Counted from the first letter of the stretch, positions 10,368-22,329 are shown. The stretch: 64,000 nucleotides of DNA from Rhodoferax sp. BAB1 (GCF_013334205.1 NZ_CP054424.1:2190001-2254000), one strand, 5' to 3'. The notes: generated by a model not told the origin, from the sequence alone. Numbers and translations are program-made.

Positions 10368-11843
10368 TCAGTTCAGCTTGGACTGGGCCACGTGCCTGAG
10401 CAGCTCGGCCACCGAGCTGTCCATCACGTCGGTGAAGGGCTTGGGATGGATGCCCATCCAGAGCACGGCGATGGCCAGCAGGGCCAGCATGAGGAACTCG
10501 CGGCTGTTGATGTCGCTCAGGCCCTTGACGTCCTCATTGGCCACGGGGCCCAGGTAGACACGCTTGAACATCCACAGCGTGTAGGCGGCGCCGAAGATCA
10601 GCGCCGAGGCGGCGGCCAGGCCGATCCAGAAGTTGTATTTCACGGCGCCCAGGATCACCATCCACTCACCGACGAAACCGGCGGTGGCGGGCAGGCCGCA
10701 GTTGGCCATGGCGAACAGCAGGGCAAAGGCGGTGAACTTGGGCATGGTGTTGATGACACCGCCGTAACTTGCGATCTCGCGCGAGTGCACGCGGTCGTAC
10801 AGCACGCCGATGCCCAGGAACATGGCGCCGGAGACGAAGCCGTGGGCAATCATCTGCACCAGGCCACCGGCCACGCCGAGGTCGTTGAAGATGAAGAAAC
10901 CCAGGGTGACGAAGCCCATGTGGGCCACGGAGGAGTAGGCCACGAGTTTTTTCATGTCCTGCTGCACCATGGCGACCAGGCCCACGTAGACCACGGCGAT
11001 CAGCGAGAGCGCGATCATCAGCCAGGCCCATTCACGGGCAGCATCCGGGGCGATGGGCATGGAGAAACGCAGGAAACCGTAGGCGCCGAGTTTCAGCATG
11101 ATGGCCGCCAGCACGGCGGAGCCGCCGGTGGGCGCTTCCACGTGCACGTCGGGCAGCCAGGTGTGCACCGGCCACATCGGCACCTTCACGGCAAAGGCCG
11201 CGAAGAAGGCGAAGAAGATCAGCGTCTGCGTGCTGCGGTCCAGCGGCAGGGCGTGCCAGGTGGCGATGTCGAAGCTGCCGCCCGACTTGGTGTACAGGAA
11301 GATCAGCGCGATCAGCAGCAGCAGCGAACCCAGCAGGGTGTAGAGGAAGAACTTGAAGGCCGCGTAGATCTTGTTGGGGCCGCCCCAGATGCCGATGATC
11401 AGGTACATCGGGATCAGCGTGGCCTCGAAGAAGACGTAGAACAGCAGGCCGTCCAGCGCGGAGAACACCCCGATCATGAGGCCGCTCAGGATGAGGAAGG
11501 CGCCCATGTACTGGTTGACGCGGCTGGTGATGGCCTCCCAGCCCGCGATCACCACGATCACGTTGATGAAGGCAGTCAGCGGCACGAACCAGAAGGAGAT
11601 GCCGTCCAGGCCCAGGTGGTAGTGCACATTGAAGCGCTCCATCCAGACCAGCTTCTCGACGAACTGCATCTCGGCCGTGCCGAGTGCAAAACCGGTGTAC
11701 AGCGGCAGCGTGACGAGGAAACTGGCAATCGCCCCCACCAGCGCGACCCAGCGCACGGTGCGCGCCTGGTCATCACGCCCGAGGACCAGCAGCAGGATGC
11801 CGAAAGCGATCGGCATCCAGATGGCAAGGCTCAACAAACCCAT
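10368..11843 (-). CDS. nuoM: NADH-quinone oxidoreductase subunit M
   Basis: A 491-residue antiporter-like proton-channel subunit of complex I. Diagnostic segments are VKVPMWPVHTWLPDVHVEAP, with the conserved Lys, and KKLVAYSSVAHMGF. Full length for the family. It lies 13 bases after nuoL and 30 before nuoN, in the expected nuo order. Confidence 0.97.
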   Translation of the reverse strand: MGLLSLAIWMPIAFGILLLVLGRDDQARTVRWVALVGAIASFLVTLPLYTGFALGTAEMQFVEKLVWMERFNVHYHLGLDGISFWFVPLTAFINVIVVIAGWEAITSRVNQYMGAFLILSGLMIGVFSALDGLLFYVFFEATLIPMYLIIGIWGGPNKIYAAFKFFLYTLLGSLLLLIALIFLYTKSGGSFDIATWHALPLDRSTQTLIFFAFFAAFAVKVPMWPVHTWLPDVHVEAPTGGSAVLAAIMLKLGAYGFLRFSMPIAPDAAREWAWLMIALSLIAVVYVGLVAMVQQDMKKLVAYSSVAHMGFVTLGFFIFNDLGVAGGLVQMIAHGFVSGAMFLGIGVLYDRVHSREIASYGGVINTMPKFTAFALLFAMANCGLPATAGFVGEWMVILGAVKYNFWIGLAAASALIFGAAYTLWMFKRVYLGPVANEDVKGLSDINSREFLMLALLAIAVLWMGIHPKPFTDVMDSSVAELLRHVAQSKLN

Positions 11844-11856
11844 ATTGTTCTTCTCC

Positions 11857-13896
11857 TTAGCGGCCGAGCCACTGGTCCAGCATGGGCCAGGTCACGAAAT
11901 ACGACATGAGTACCACGATGCCCAGGATCATGGCCAGGGCATAGTGGTAGAGGTAACCCGACTGGAACCAGCGCGCGACACCGGCCACCCAGCCCACCAC
12001 CTTCCAGGAACCGTTGACCAGGGTGCCGTCGATGACGGCCTGGTCGCCGCCCTTCCACAGGCCAACACCCAGCATGCGGGCACCGCGCGCCAGGATGTTC
12101 TCGTTGATCCAGTCCAGGTAGTACTTGTTCTCCAGCAGGGTATAGACCGGCTGGAAAATGCGCTTGATCGCCGCCGGCAGTGCCGGGTTGACCATGTACA
12201 TGTAATAAGACAGCGCCACACCGGCCAGCGCCAGCCAGAACGGCAGGGTGCTGAAGGCATGGCCCGCCATGGCCAGCGGGCCGTGGACGAGTTCGGCCAG
12301 CCTGGCCATGGCCGGGTGCGCAGCCGCATTGACGGTGATGGCGTCCTTGAGGAAGTCGCCGAAGAGCATGGGCATGAGCGTGAGGTAGCCGATCACCACC
12401 GAGGGGATGGCCAGCAGCACCAGGGGCACGGTGACGACCCAGGGCGACTCGTGCGGCTTGCCGTCGCCGTGGTCGTCGTGGTGGTGGTCGTCATGGTGCG
12501 CGTCGGGGTTCTGGTCGTAGCGTTCCTTGCCGTGGAAGACCAGGAAGTACATGCGGAAGGAATAGAAGGCCGTGACGAAGACGCCGGCCAGCACTGCGAA
12601 ATGGGCAAAACCCGCACCCGGCAGCGTGCTGAAGTGCACGGCCTCGATGATGCTGTCCTTGGAATAGAAACCGGCGAACAGCGGCGTGCCGATCAGGGCC
12701 AGGGAACCGAGCAGCGAGGTGATCCAGGTGATGGGCATGTACTTGCGTACGCCACCCATCCAGCGGATGTCCTGGTTGTGGTGCATGCCGATGATGACCG
12801 AGCCCGCGCCGAGGAACAGCAGGGCCTTGAAGAAGGCGTGCGTCATCAGGTGGAAGACGGCGACCGAGTAGGCGGAAGCGCCGAGCGCCACCGTCATGTA
12901 ACCCAGCTGCGAGAGCGTGGAGTAGGCCACCACGCGCTTGATGTCGTTCTGGATGATGCCCAGGAAACCCATGAACAGGGCCGTGATGGCGCCGATGACC
13001 ATGATGAAGCTCAGGGCCGTGTCGGACAGCTCGAACAGGGGCGACATGCGCGCCACCATGAAGATGCCGGCCGTCACCATGGTGGCGGCATGGATCAGCG
13101 CGGAGATGGGCGTGGGGCCTTCCATGGAGTCGGGCAGCCAGACGTGCAGCGGGAACTGGGCCGACTTACCCATGGCTCCGATGAACAGGCAGATGCAGAT
13201 CACGGTGATCAGCAGCCACTCGGTGCCAGGGAAGATCAGCTTGCCGAGGTCGCCGGACTTGGCGAAGACTTCGGTGTAGTTGAGCGAGCCGGCGTAGGCG
13301 GCGATCAGGCCGATGCCCAGGATGAAGCCGAAGTCACCCACACGGTTGACCAGGAAGGCCTTCATGTTGGCGAAGATGGCCGTGGGCTTGTTGAACCAGA
13401 AGCCGATCAGCAGGTAGGACACCAGGCCCACCGCCTCCCAGCCGAAGAAGAGCTGCAGCAGGTTGTTGCTCATGACCAGCATGAGCATGGAGAAGGTGAA
13501 CAACGAGATGTAGGCGAAGAAGCGGTTGTAGCCCTCGTCCTCTTCCATGTAGCCGATGGTGTAGATGTGCACCATGAGCGAGACGAAGGTGACCACGCAC
13601 ATCATCATGGCGGTGAGGCCGTCGACCATGAAGCCGATTTCCATCTTCAGGCCGCCGACCACCATCCATTCGTAGATGGTTTCGTTGAAGCGCGCGCCGT
13701 CCATGGCCACGCTCTTGAGTGTCATGGCGGAGATGATGAAGGCCACCAGCACACCCAGGATGGTGAAGGTGTGCGAGAGGCGGCGGCCGATCCAGTTGCC
13801 GCCCATCTTGGTGCCGAAGATGCCGGCCAGCAGGGAGCCGACCAGGGGCGCCAGCGGCACGGCCAGCAGGGTGGATGCGTTCAGGGTTGTGCTCAT
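11857..13896 (-). CDS. nuoL: NADH-quinone oxidoreductase subunit L
   Basis: A 679-residue distal antiporter-like subunit of complex I with the long lateral helix at its C-terminus. Motifs include GKSAQFPLHVWLPDSMEGPT and VVAYSTLSQLGYM. A histidine/aspartate-rich stretch (about residues 462-480, HHDDHHHDDHGDG) sits in an extramembrane loop; this is a lineage-specific insertion that could bind metal ions but has no known role. Spacing to nuoK is 13 bases. Confidence 0.97.
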   Translation of the reverse strand: MSTTLNASTLLAVPLAPLVGSLLAGIFGTKMGGNWIGRRLSHTFTILGVLVAFIISAMTLKSVAMDGARFNETIYEWMVVGGLKMEIGFMVDGLTAMMMCVVTFVSLMVHIYTIGYMEEDEGYNRFFAYISLFTFSMLMLVMSNNLLQLFFGWEAVGLVSYLLIGFWFNKPTAIFANMKAFLVNRVGDFGFILGIGLIAAYAGSLNYTEVFAKSGDLGKLIFPGTEWLLITVICICLFIGAMGKSAQFPLHVWLPDSMEGPTPISALIHAATMVTAGIFMVARMSPLFELSDTALSFIMVIGAITALFMGFLGIIQNDIKRVVAYSTLSQLGYMTVALGASAYSVAVFHLMTHAFFKALLFLGAGSVIIGMHHNQDIRWMGGVRKYMPITWITSLLGSLALIGTPLFAGFYSKDSIIEAVHFSTLPGAGFAHFAVLAGVFVTAFYSFRMYFLVFHGKERYDQNPDAHHDDHHHDDHGDGKPHESPWVVTVPLVLLAIPSVVIGYLTLMPMLFGDFLKDAITVNAAAHPAMARLAELVHGPLAMAGHAFSTLPFWLALAGVALSYYMYMVNPALPAAIKRIFQPVYTLLENKYYLDWINENILARGARMLGVGLWKGGDQAVIDGTLVNGSWKVVGWVAGVARWFQSGYLYHYALAMILGIVVLMSYFVTWPMLDQWLGR

Positions 13897-13909
13897 CTTC
13901 TTCTAACCT

Positions 13910-14218
13910 TTAACCCTTGAGCTCGTTGAGTTCGTCCACGTTGATGCTGGACTTGTTGCGGAACAGCAGCACCAGGATGGCCAGGCCGATGGCCGATTCG
14001 GCCGCGGCCACGGTGAGGATGAAGAACACGAAGACCTGGCCGTGCATGTCACCCAGGTAGTGCGAGAAGGCGACGAAGTTCAGGTTGACCGCCAGCAGCA
14101 TCAGCTCGATGGCCATCAGCAGCACGATCAGGTTCTTGCGGTTCAGGAAGATGCCGACCACCGCGATGGCAAACAGCGCGGCGCCCAGCGTCAGGTAATG
14201 GCCCAGGGTCAGAGTCAT
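13910..14218 (-). CDS. nuoK: NADH-quinone oxidoreductase subunit K
   Basis: A 102-residue membrane subunit of complex I with three helices and conserved membrane glutamates ([17 protein letters not shown] and [13 protein letters not shown]), which belong to the proton path near the quinone site. Its start overlaps the nuoJ stop by four bases (ATGA), so the two are translationally coupled. Confidence 0.97.
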   Translation of the reverse strand: MTLTLGHYLTLGAALFAIAVVGIFLNRKNLIVLLMAIELMLLAVNLNFVAFSHYLGDMHGQVFVFFILTVAAAESAIGLAILVLLFRNKSSINVDELNELKG

Positions 14219-14865
14219 GGCTTGGTCTCCTCGGGCGCCGCCGGCGCCGGGGGGGCAGCGCGGGTGGGCTCGACTTTCACGATGGACATGCGCTCGCTGG
14301 CGCGCACGCGCACCTGCAGCGAGGGGTCAATGGCCTTGCTGTCCTTGCGCTGGCGCAGGGTCAGCGCGATGGCGGCGATCATGGCCACCAGCAGGATGGC
14401 GGCAGCCACCTGGACCGGGTAGACGTATTCGGTGTAGAGCAGGATGCCCAGTTCCTTGGCGTTATCGACTTCTGCCATCGGCTGGCCGACCACCTGGGCC
14501 ATCGCCGGTTCGTCGCTCACGCGAAAACCCGTCAGCAGCACGGCGCCCATCTCCAGCACCACCACCGCGCCCAGGGTCGCGGCCAGCGGCAGGTGCTTCC
14601 AGAAACCCTGGCGCAGCTGGTCGATCTTGATGTCCAGCATCATGACCACGAAGAGGAAGAGCACCATCACCGCGCCCAGGTAGACCAGCACCAGGGTGAT
14701 GGCCAGGAACTCGGCCTTGAGCAGCAGCCAGATGCCCGAGGCCTGCGAGAAGGCCAGCATGAGGAAGAGCACGGCATGCACGGGGTTGCGTGCCGTGATC
14801 ACCCGAAGGGCTGACAGGATCAGCACGATCGAGAAGAGGAGGAAGAAGCCGGTTTTGACGTCCAT
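14215..14865 (-). CDS. nuoJ: NADH-quinone oxidoreductase subunit J
   Basis: A 216-residue membrane subunit of complex I with five helices, including the [18 protein letters not shown] helix whose pi-bulge takes part in coupling. The C-terminal 50 residues are hydrophilic and proline/alanine-rich. It overlaps nuoK by four bases and follows nuoI by 27. Confidence 0.96.
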   Translation of the reverse strand: MDVKTGFFLLFSIVLILSALRVITARNPVHAVLFLMLAFSQASGIWLLLKAEFLAITLVLVYLGAVMVLFLFVVMMLDIKIDQLRQGFWKHLPLAATLGAVVVLEMGAVLLTGFRVSDEPAMAQVVGQPMAEVDNAKELGILLYTEYVYPVQVAAAILLVAMIAAIALTLRQRKDSKAIDPSLQVRVRASERMSIVKVEPTRAAPPAPAAPEETKP

Positions 14866-14892
14866 GATCGGTTCGTAGTGGTTCGTGGCGCC

Positions 14893-15405
14893 TTAGCGGT
14901 ACTTGGCGTCGGCCGCCTTGGCCGCAGCGATCTCGGTCTCGTAGCGGTCGCCCACGGCCAGCAGCATGTCCTTGGTGAAGTACAGGTCGCCGCGTTTTTC
15001 GCCGTGGTATTCGAGGATGTGGGTCTCGACGATGGAGTCCACCGGGCAGCTTTCCTCGCAGAAGCCGCAGAAGATGCACTTGGTCAGGTCGATGTCGTAG
15101 CGTGTGGTGCGGCGACTGCCATCCTGGCGCACTTCGGACTCGATGGTGATGGCCATGGCCGGGCAGACGGCTTCGCACAGCTTGCAGGCGATGCAGCGCT
15201 CTTCACCATTGTCATAACGGCGCAGCGCGTGCAGGCCGCGGAAACGCGGCGACAGCGGGGTCTTCTCTTCGGGGTACTGGATCGTCACCTTGCGGGCGAA
15301 GGCGTAACGGCCCGTCAGGGCCATGCCCTTGAACAGCTCCACGAGCATGAAGCTCTTGAAGAAGTCCTTGAGGGAAAAGGCGGTATTGCTTGAAGCGGCT
15401 TGCAT
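14893..15405 (-). CDS. nuoI: NADH-quinone oxidoreductase subunit I
   Basis: A 170-residue peripheral-arm subunit carrying the two [4Fe-4S] clusters N6a and N6b that pass electrons toward quinone. Both binding motifs are intact: [12 protein letters not shown] and [12 protein letters not shown]. An N-terminal amphipathic helix ([17 protein letters not shown]) contacts the membrane arm. Spacing to nuoH is 12 bases. Confidence 0.97.
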   Translation of the reverse strand: MQAASSNTAFSLKDFFKSFMLVELFKGMALTGRYAFARKVTIQYPEEKTPLSPRFRGLHALRRYDNGEERCIACKLCEAVCPAMAITIESEVRQDGSRRTTRYDIDLTKCIFCGFCEESCPVDSIVETHILEYHGEKRGDLYFTKDMLLAVGDRYETEIAAAKAADAKYR

Positions 15406-15417
15406 GTCGTCAGCCCC

Positions 15418-16500
15418 TTAGTTCCAGATGTTCCACGGCGTCTGCATCCAGATGCCGACGACGAGCAGCCACACCAGGGTGACCGGGATGAAGATCTTCC
15501 AGCCCAGACGCATGATCTGGTCGTAACGGAAACGCGGGAAGGTGGCGCGGATCCAGATGAACATGGACACCACGACAAAGGTCTTCAGCCCAAGCCAGAT
15601 CCAGCCGGGGATCCAGTTGAACAGGGCGCTGTCGATGGGCGGCATCCAGCCGCCCAGGAACATGATGACGGCCAGGATGGAGACCAGCCACATACTGGCG
15701 TATTCGGCCAGGAAGAAGATGGCGAAGCCCATGCCCGAGTACTCGACCATGTGGCCAGCCACGATCTCGGCCTCGCCCTCGACCACGTCAAAGGGGTGGC
15801 GGTTGGTCTCGGCCACGCCGGAGATCAGGTAGACGATGAAGATGGGCAGCAGGGGCAGCCAGTTCCAGGAGAGGAAACCCAGGCCCATGTCGGCGAAGTA
15901 GCCCTGCCCCTGACCCAGCACGATGTTGGTCAGGTTCATGCTGCCCGAGACCATGAGCACCACCAGGAAGCAGAAGCCCATGGCGATCTCGTAGCTCACC
16001 ATCTGCGCCGAGGCGCGCAGCGCGCCCAGGAAGGCGTACTTGGAGTTGGATGCCCAGCCGGCGATGATGACGCCATAGACCTCGATCGAGGTGATGGCCA
16101 TGATCAGCAGCAGACCCACGTTGACGTTGGTCAGCGCCACATCAGGGCCGAAGGGGATCGCCACCCAGGCGGCCAGGGCCGGCATGATGGCCATGATGGG
16201 GCCGAGCCGGAACAGACCACCGCTCACCGCGCTGGGCGTGATGATTTCCTTGGTCAGCAGCTTGAGCGCATCGGCGATGGGCTGCAGCAGGCCGAAGGGA
16301 CCCACGCGGTTGGGACCAAAACGCACCTGCATGAAACCCAGCAGCTTGCGCTCCCACAGCGTCAGGTAGGCGACCGCACCCATCAGCGGCGCGAGCACGG
16401 CCACGATCTTGATCAGGATCCAGAGCACCGGCCAGGCCAGGGTGGCCCACCAGCTGGCGGCAATCAGGTTCAGGCCGCCGTTGTAAAACGCATCGATCAT
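15418..16500 (-). CDS. nuoH: NADH-quinone oxidoreductase subunit H
   Basis: A 360-residue membrane subunit that forms most of the quinone chamber. Family marks are [19 protein letters not shown] and the glutamate-rich loop [19 protein letters not shown]. Its ATG overlaps the nuoG stop by four bases (16497-16500). Confidence 0.97.
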   Translation of the reverse strand: MIDAFYNGGLNLIAASWWATLAWPVLWILIKIVAVLAPLMGAVAYLTLWERKLLGFMQVRFGPNRVGPFGLLQPIADALKLLTKEIITPSAVSGGLFRLGPIMAIMPALAAWVAIPFGPDVALTNVNVGLLLIMAITSIEVYGVIIAGWASNSKYAFLGALRASAQMVSYEIAMGFCFLVVLMVSGSMNLTNIVLGQGQGYFADMGLGFLSWNWLPLLPIFIVYLISGVAETNRHPFDVVEGEAEIVAGHMVEYSGMGFAIFFLAEYASMWLVSILAVIMFLGGWMPPIDSALFNWIPGWIWLGLKTFVVVSMFIWIRATFPRFRYDQIMRLGWKIFIPVTLVWLLVVGIWMQTPWNIWN

Positions 16501-18611
16501 GCGGCTACCCCTTGTTCACGGGCGTCGGCCGTCAGCTGCAGCGACGGCGCGCGACGGACCAGGCCGTCGAGTTGGTAGATGGAAGCCACCACCGGCTCAC
16601 CTGCCGTGGCAGCGACGTTGATGCCGGCCTGCGTGGCGTTGGACAGGTTCGCCGCCTTGGTCGTGGCCGCAGCCAGCACCTCCTGCGAGGACTCGAAGTC
16701 GAAGCTGTTCAGGCCCAGCAGATTGCCCAGCACGCGCAGCACCTTCCAGGCCGGGCGTGTCTCGCCCAGGGGCTTGACCACGGCATGGAAACTCTGCACC
16801 CGGCCTTCGGCGTTGACGAAGCTGCCCGAGGTCTCGCTGAAAGGCGCGATGGGCAGCAGCACGTCGCTGAAGGCCAGATTGGTCTTGAAGGGGCTGAGCG
16901 TGACAACCATCTCGGCGGCGTCCAGCGTGGCGGCAGCGGCCTGGCCGGCAGCCGTGTCGTACTCAGGCTCGACGGCCAGCAGCACGGCCGCCTTGAGCTT
17001 GCCACCCGTCAGCATCTGCGCAGCGTTCAGGCCGGCGGCCTGCGGCTGGGCACCGACCCACTGCGCGCCCACGGTGTTGGCGGCTTCGGTCAGGTAACCC
17101 ACGCTGGCACCAGTCTGTGCACCGATCCAGTTGGCCAGGGCCAGCAGGCTGGAAGCGTTGGCATGGTGTGCCGCGGCATTGCCCAGCAGCACGGCCTTGC
17201 GTTCGCCACCCAGCAGGGACTTGGCGATGGCCTGGGCTTCGGGCGTGGCCTGGCCGGCGGCCGGAGCGGTGACACCCTTCTCTGCCGCGATGGCCGCGGC
17301 CACATTGGCCAGGGCCTGCGCCCACTGCGCGGCCGGCGTCACCTGTGCTTGAGCCACGTTCATGGCCCAGGCATCGGCGCTCGGGTACAGGCTCTTCGAG
17401 GTGATGGCGCTCACCTGCGCGCCATGGCGCACGGCCTGGCGGATACGCTGCGCGAACAGCGGGTGGTCCTTGCGCAGGTTGGAGCCGACCACCAGCACGC
17501 GCTGCAGCTGCGTGAGTTCGGCAATCGGCAGGCCCAGCCAGCGCACGCCCTCGGCCTTGCCGAATTCAGCGTTGCGCAGGCGGTAATCGATGTTGTCGCT
17601 GCCCAGGCCGCGCAGCAGGCCGGCGGCCAGGTACAGCTCTTCCAGCGTGCTGTGCGGGCTGACCAGGGCGCCGATGCTGTTGGCACCGTGATCGTTCTTG
17701 ATGTTCTTCAGGCCGTTGGCCACGTACTCGAGCGCGGTCTGCCAGTCGACTTCCTTCCACTGGCCACCCTGCTTGAGCATGGGCGTGGTCAGGCGGTCGG
17801 CGCCGTTGAGGGCTTCGTAGGAGTAACGGTCACGGTCGGCGATCCAGCACTCGTTGACGGCGTCGTTCTCCAGGGGCACGACACGCAGCACCTGGTTGTT
17901 CTTGACCTGCACGATCAGGTTGGCGCCGGTGGAGTCATGCGGGCTGACCGACTTGCGGCGGCCCAGCTCCCAGGTGCGGGCCTGGTAGCGGAAGGGCTTG
18001 CTGGTGAGCGCGCCGACCGGGCAGATGTCGATCATGTTGCCCGACAGCTCGGAATCCACTGAGTGGCCGACGAAGGTCTCGATCTCGGAATGCTCGCCGC
18101 GGTGGCTCATGCCGAGTTCCATCACGCCAGCGATCTCCTGGCCGAAACGCACGCAGCGCGTGCAGTGGATGCAGCGGCTCATCTCCTCCATGGAGATCAG
18201 CGGGCCCACGTCCTTGTGGAAGACCACGCGCTTTTCTTCCTGGTAGCGCGAGGCAGAACCGCCATAACCCACGGCCAGGTCCTGCAGCTGGCACTCGCCG
18301 CCCTGGTCGCAGATGGGGCAATCCAGCGGATGGTTGATCAGCAGGAACTCCATGACCGACTTCTGCGCCTTGAGGGCCTTGTCGGTCTTGGTGCGCACGA
18401 TCATGCCCTGCGTGACGGGGGTGGCGCAGGCCGGCATGGGCTTGGGCGCCTTCTCCACATCCACCAGGCACATGCGGCAGTTGGCCGCGATGCTGAGTTT
18501 CTTGTGATAGCAGAAATGCGGGATGTAGACGCCAGACTTCTCGGCCGCATGCATGACCATGCTGCCTTCCTGGATCTCCACCTTCTTGCCGTCGAGTTCG
18601 ATTTCAACCAT
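16497..18611 (-). CDS. nuoG: NADH-quinone oxidoreductase subunit G
   Basis: A 704-residue iron-sulfur subunit. The N-terminal ferredoxin domain holds [17 protein letters not shown]; an NADH-G histidine-ligated cluster site ([19 protein letters not shown]) and a further [4Fe-4S] motif ([13 protein letters not shown]) follow. The rest is a molybdopterin-oxidoreductase-like domain that no longer carries an active cofactor, here with an alanine-rich, weakly conserved C-terminal third. It is translationally coupled to nuoH. Confidence 0.96.
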   Translation of the reverse strand: MVEIELDGKKVEIQEGSMVMHAAEKSGVYIPHFCYHKKLSIAANCRMCLVDVEKAPKPMPACATPVTQGMIVRTKTDKALKAQKSVMEFLLINHPLDCPICDQGGECQLQDLAVGYGGSASRYQEEKRVVFHKDVGPLISMEEMSRCIHCTRCVRFGQEIAGVMELGMSHRGEHSEIETFVGHSVDSELSGNMIDICPVGALTSKPFRYQARTWELGRRKSVSPHDSTGANLIVQVKNNQVLRVVPLENDAVNECWIADRDRYSYEALNGADRLTTPMLKQGGQWKEVDWQTALEYVANGLKNIKNDHGANSIGALVSPHSTLEELYLAAGLLRGLGSDNIDYRLRNAEFGKAEGVRWLGLPIAELTQLQRVLVVGSNLRKDHPLFAQRIRQAVRHGAQVSAITSKSLYPSADAWAMNVAQAQVTPAAQWAQALANVAAAIAAEKGVTAPAAGQATPEAQAIAKSLLGGERKAVLLGNAAAHHANASSLLALANWIGAQTGASVGYLTEAANTVGAQWVGAQPQAAGLNAAQMLTGGKLKAAVLLAVEPEYDTAAGQAAAATLDAAEMVVTLSPFKTNLAFSDVLLPIAPFSETSGSFVNAEGRVQSFHAVVKPLGETRPAWKVLRVLGNLLGLNSFDFESSQEVLAAATTKAANLSNATQAGINVAATAGEPVVASIYQLDGLVRRAPSLQLTADAREQGVAA

Positions 18612-18624
18612 GGTGTGCTCTGCC

Positions 18625-19977
18625 TCAGACGTAAGCGGGGACCAGACAGGTCTTGTGCTGTACGTGATGTTCGAATTCAGGCCGGAAGTGCTTGATCATG
18701 GCGCGCACCGGCATGGCCGCCGCGTCACCCAGCGCGCAGATGGTGCGGCCCTGGATGTTCTCGGCCACGTTGTCCAGCAGGTCCAGGTCTTCCGGGCGGC
18801 CCTGGCCGTTTTCGATGCGATCGACCACGCGCGAGAGCCAGCCCGTGCCTTCGCGGCAGGGTGTGCACTGGCCGCAGGATTCGTGCATGTAGAAGTAGCT
18901 CAGGCGTTGCAGTGCCTTGACCATGCAGCGCGTCTCGTCCATCACGATGACGGCGCCCGAGCCCAGCATGGAGCCGGCCTTGGCGATGGAGTCGTAGTCC
19001 ATCGTGCACTGCATCATGATGTCGGCCGGCAGCACCGGGGCGGAGGAACCGCCGGGAATCACGGCCTTGAGGCGTCTGCCGCCGCGCACGCCACCGGCGA
19101 GCTCCAGCAGCTTGGCGAAGGGCGTGCCCATGGGGATCTCGTAATTGCCCGGGCGCTCGACGTCGCCGCTGATCGAGTAGATCTTGGTGCCGCCGTTGTT
19201 GGGCTTGCCGCATTCGAGGTAGGCCTGGCCGCCGTTGCGGATGATCCAGGGCACGGCCGCGAAGGTCTCGGTGTTGTTGATGGTGGTCGGCTTGCCGTAC
19301 AGGCCGAAGCTGGCCGGGAACGGCGGCTTGAAACGCGGCTGGCCCTTCTTGCCTTCGAGCGATTCGAGCAGCGCGGTCTCCTCGCCGCAGATGTAAGCGC
19401 CGAAGCCGTGGGCCGCATGCAGCTGGAAGCTGAAGTTGCTGCCCGCGATGTTGTTGCCCAGCAGGCCGGCGGCACGCGCCTCTTCCAGCGCGGCCTCGAA
19501 GCGGTCGTAGGCGGAGAAGATCTCGCCGTGGATGTAGTTGTAGCCCACCGTGATGCCCATGGCATAAGCCGCAATGGCCATGCCCTCGATCACGATGTGC
19601 GGGTTGTACATGAGGATGTCGCGGTCCTTGCAGGTCCCGGGCTCACCCTCGTCGGAATTGCACACCAGGTACTTCTGGCCCGGGAACTGGCGCGGCATGA
19701 AGCTCCACTTCAGGCCGGTGGGGAAACCGGCGCCGCCACGGCCGCGCAGGGCGGATTCCTTGACGGTGGCAATCACCTGGTCTTGCGTCAAGCCTTCACC
19801 GCCATCCTTGCCCAGGATCTTGCGCAGGGCCTGGTAACCACCGCGCGCCTCGTAGTCCTTGAGGTGCCAGTTGCTGCCGTTGAGGCCGGCGTAGATCTGG
19901 GGCTCGATGTGGCGGTTGTGGAAACAGGTCTCGGTGCCGGTGGCGGCGAACTGCGAAAGGAATTTTTCGACCGACAT
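18625..19977 (-). CDS. nuoF: NADH-quinone oxidoreductase subunit F
   Basis: A 450-residue NADH- and FMN-binding subunit where electrons enter complex I. The glycine-rich NADH/FMN motif [13 protein letters not shown] and the [4Fe-4S] motif [15 protein letters not shown] are intact. A longer reading frame extends upstream through nuoE, but the ATG at 19977, which shares one base with the nuoE stop (TGATG), gives the conserved start [13 protein letters not shown]. Confidence 0.97.
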   Translation of the reverse strand: MSVEKFLSQFAATGTETCFHNRHIEPQIYAGLNGSNWHLKDYEARGGYQALRKILGKDGGEGLTQDQVIATVKESALRGRGGAGFPTGLKWSFMPRQFPGQKYLVCNSDEGEPGTCKDRDILMYNPHIVIEGMAIAAYAMGITVGYNYIHGEIFSAYDRFEAALEEARAAGLLGNNIAGSNFSFQLHAAHGFGAYICGEETALLESLEGKKGQPRFKPPFPASFGLYGKPTTINNTETFAAVPWIIRNGGQAYLECGKPNNGGTKIYSISGDVERPGNYEIPMGTPFAKLLELAGGVRGGRRLKAVIPGGSSAPVLPADIMMQCTMDYDSIAKAGSMLGSGAVIVMDETRCMVKALQRLSYFYMHESCGQCTPCREGTGWLSRVVDRIENGQGRPEDLDLLDNVAENIQGRTICALGDAAAMPVRAMIKHFRPEFEHHVQHKTCLVPAYV

Positions 19978-20465
19978 CACTTGGCCCCTCCAGCCTTCAG
20001 GCCGTCGATCAGCTGGTCCAGCTTGTCGTTGCTCATGAAACTGCACATGGTGCGATCGTTGACCAGCAGCACCGGCGCGTCGGCGCAGGCGCCCTGGCAT
20101 TCGCTCTGCTGCAGGGTGAACAGGCCGTCGGCCGTGGTCTCGCCCATGTGGATGCCCAGCTTGTGCTCGAGGTGGTGCAGTGCCTTCTGGCCGTCGCGCA
20201 GCTGGCACGGCAGGTTGGTGCAGACGTTGAGCTTGTACTTGCCCAGCGGGCGCTGGTTGTACATGTTGTAGAAGGTCGTGACCTCGTGCACGGCCATGGG
20301 CGCCATGCCCAGGTAGGCGGCGACTTCGGCCTCGCTGTCGGTGCTGACAAAACCCAGTTCCTGCTGCACGATGGACAGGCAGGCCATGACGGCCGACTGC
20401 TTCTGCTCAGGCGGGTACTTGGCGACTTCCTTGGCGAAGCGCCCTTTGATGGACTCAGAGATCAT
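19977..20465 (-). CDS. nuoE: NADH-quinone oxidoreductase subunit E
   Basis: A 162-residue thioredoxin-fold subunit with the [2Fe-2S] cluster N1a. The four ligands appear in CTNLPCQL and [16 protein letters not shown]. Its start overlaps the nuoD stop by four bases and its stop overlaps the nuoF start by one, so D, E and F are tightly coupled. Confidence 0.97.
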   Translation of the reverse strand: MISESIKGRFAKEVAKYPPEQKQSAVMACLSIVQQELGFVSTDSEAEVAAYLGMAPMAVHEVTTFYNMYNQRPLGKYKLNVCTNLPCQLRDGQKALHHLEHKLGIHMGETTADGLFTLQQSECQGACADAPVLLVNDRTMCSFMSNDKLDQLIDGLKAGGAK

Positions 20466-21715
20466 CGGTCAATCTCTCCAAACACGATATCCAGGGTGCC
20501 GATGATGGCCACGGCGTCGGCCAGCATGTGGCCGCGGGCGAGTTCATCGAGCGTGGCCAGGTGGGCAAAGCCCGGGGCACGAATCTTGAGGCGGTAGGGT
20601 TTGTTGGCACCGTCGCTCACCATGTAGATGCCGAACTCGCCCTTGGGGTGCTCGACGGCGGCATAGGCCTCGCCGGCGGGCACGCGGAAACCTTCGGTGA
20701 AAAGCTTGAAGTGGTGGATCAGCTCTTCCATGTTCGACTTCATGGCCTCGCGAGCCGGCGGCGCCACCTTGTGGTTGTCCGTGATGACGGGGCCGGGGTT
20801 GGCGCGCAGCCAGGCCGAGCACTGCTGGATGATGCGATTGGATTCGCGCATCTCCTGCACACGCACCAGGTAGCGGTCGTAGCTGTCACCGGTCTTGCCC
20901 ACCGGGATGTCGAAGTCGACACGGTCGTAGGCATCGTAGGGCTGGGTCTTGCGCAGGTCCCAGGCGATGCCCGAGCCGCGCAGCATGGGACCGGTCATGC
21001 CCAGGTTCAGGGCCCGCTCGGCGGTGACGACGCCGATGCCGACCGTGCGCTGTTTCCAGATGCGGTTGTCGGTCAGCAGGGTCTCGTACTCGTCCACGCA
21101 CTTGGGGAAACGCGCGCAGAAGTCGTCGATGAAGTCCAGCAGCGAACCCTGGCGGTTGGCGTTGATCTCGGCCACGGCGCGGGCATTGCGGATCTTGTTG
21201 ACCTTGTGCTGCGCCATGCTGTCGGGCAGGTCGCGGTAGACGCCCCCCGGACGGAAGTAGGCGGCGTGCATGCGCGCGCCGGAGACAGCCTCGTACATGT
21301 CGAACAGGTCTTCGCGCTCGCGGAAGGTGTAGATCAGGATGGTGGAGCTGCCGCAGTCGTTGCCGTGCGAGCCCAGCCACATCAGGTGGTTGAGCAGGCG
21401 CGTGATCTCGCCGAACATGGTGCGGATGTACTGCGCACGCAGCGGCACTTCCAGGCCCAGCATCTTCTCGATGGCCAGGCAGTAGGCCTGCTCGTTGCAC
21501 ATCATGGACACGTAATCGAGACGGTCCATGTAAGGCAGCGACTGGATGTAGGTCTTGCTCTCGGCCAGCTTTTCGGTGGCACGGTGCAGCAGGCCGATGT
21601 GCGGGTCGGCACGCTGCACGACCTCGCCGTCGAGCTCGAGCACCAGGCGCAGCACGCCGTGGGCGGCCGGGTGCTGCGGGCCGAAGTTCAGGGTGTAGTT
21701 CTTGATTTCGGCCAT
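20462..21715 (-). CDS. nuoD: NADH-quinone oxidoreductase subunit D
   Basis: A 417-residue 49-kDa-type subunit at the quinone site, descended from the [NiFe]-hydrogenase large subunit. Recognisable segments are [34 protein letters not shown] and [15 protein letters not shown]. Separate from nuoC here (not the fused CD form of enterobacteria), with 2 bases between them. Confidence 0.97.
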   Translation of the reverse strand: MAEIKNYTLNFGPQHPAAHGVLRLVLELDGEVVQRADPHIGLLHRATEKLAESKTYIQSLPYMDRLDYVSMMCNEQAYCLAIEKMLGLEVPLRAQYIRTMFGEITRLLNHLMWLGSHGNDCGSSTILIYTFREREDLFDMYEAVSGARMHAAYFRPGGVYRDLPDSMAQHKVNKIRNARAVAEINANRQGSLLDFIDDFCARFPKCVDEYETLLTDNRIWKQRTVGIGVVTAERALNLGMTGPMLRGSGIAWDLRKTQPYDAYDRVDFDIPVGKTGDSYDRYLVRVQEMRESNRIIQQCSAWLRANPGPVITDNHKVAPPAREAMKSNMEELIHHFKLFTEGFRVPAGEAYAAVEHPKGEFGIYMVSDGANKPYRLKIRAPGFAHLATLDELARGHMLADAVAIIGTLDIVFGEIDR

Positions 21716-21717
21716 GA

Positions 21718-22329
21718 TTATTTCAATCCGCCGTAGTTGTCTTCACGGATGATGCGCGGCGTGATCTCGCGCGGTTCGATGCTCACCGGCTGGTAGATCA
21801 CGCGCTTGAGTTCGGCGTCGTAGCGCATCTCGACATGGCCGGACAGGGGGAAGTCCTTGCGGAAGGGGTGGCCGATGAAACCGTAGTCGGTCAGGATGCG
21901 GCGCAGGTCGTCGTGCCCTTCGAACACGATGCCGTAGAGGTCGAAGGCCTCGCGCTCGTACCAGTTGGCGGCACGCCAGACCTCGGTGAGCGTGTCCACC
22001 ACCGGAAAGTCGTCATCGGCCGCAAAGACCTTGAGGCGCAGGCGCTGGTTCAGGCTGACGGACAGCAGGTGAGAGACGACGCAGTAACGCGCGCCCTCCC
22101 AGGCGCCCTCGCCCCAGGCGGAGTAGTCGACACCGCAGAGGTCGATCAGCTGTTCGAAACGGCAGTCGGGTGCATCACGCAGGATGCGGGCTGCGGCCAG
22201 GTAGTCCTGGGGGGCAACCTCGACGGTGACCTCGCCCAGCCTGACGTCGACACGGCGCGCCTTGCCGCCCAAAGCGGCGGTCACGGTGTCCTTGAGAGCT
22301 TCGGGATTAACGGCAAAAGCAGTCATCAA
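21718..22329 (-). CDS. nuoC: NADH-quinone oxidoreductase subunit C
   Basis: A 203-residue 30-kDa-type scaffold subunit of the peripheral arm. The family signature [21 protein letters not shown] is present, followed by the [12 protein letters not shown] segment. The start is the ATG at 22329, 7 bases after the nuoB stop. Confidence 0.97.
   Translation of the reverse strand: MMTAFAVNPEALKDTVTAALGGKARRVDVRLGEVTVEVAPQDYLAAARILRDAPDCRFEQLIDLCGVDYSAWGEGAWEGARYCVVSHLLSVSLNQRLRLKVFAADDDFPVVDTLTEVWRAANWYEREAFDLYGIVFEGHDDLRRILTDYGFIGHPFRKDFPLSGHVEMRYDAELKRVIYQPVSIEPREITPRIIREDNYGGLK

Noticed and set aside
8850..18611. Long plus-strand open frames antisense to the nuo genes, for example 11629-13920
   Set aside because: They are histidine-, glutamine- and glycine-rich shadows caused by high GC and codon bias of the true minus-strand genes, and have no domain or ribosome-site support.
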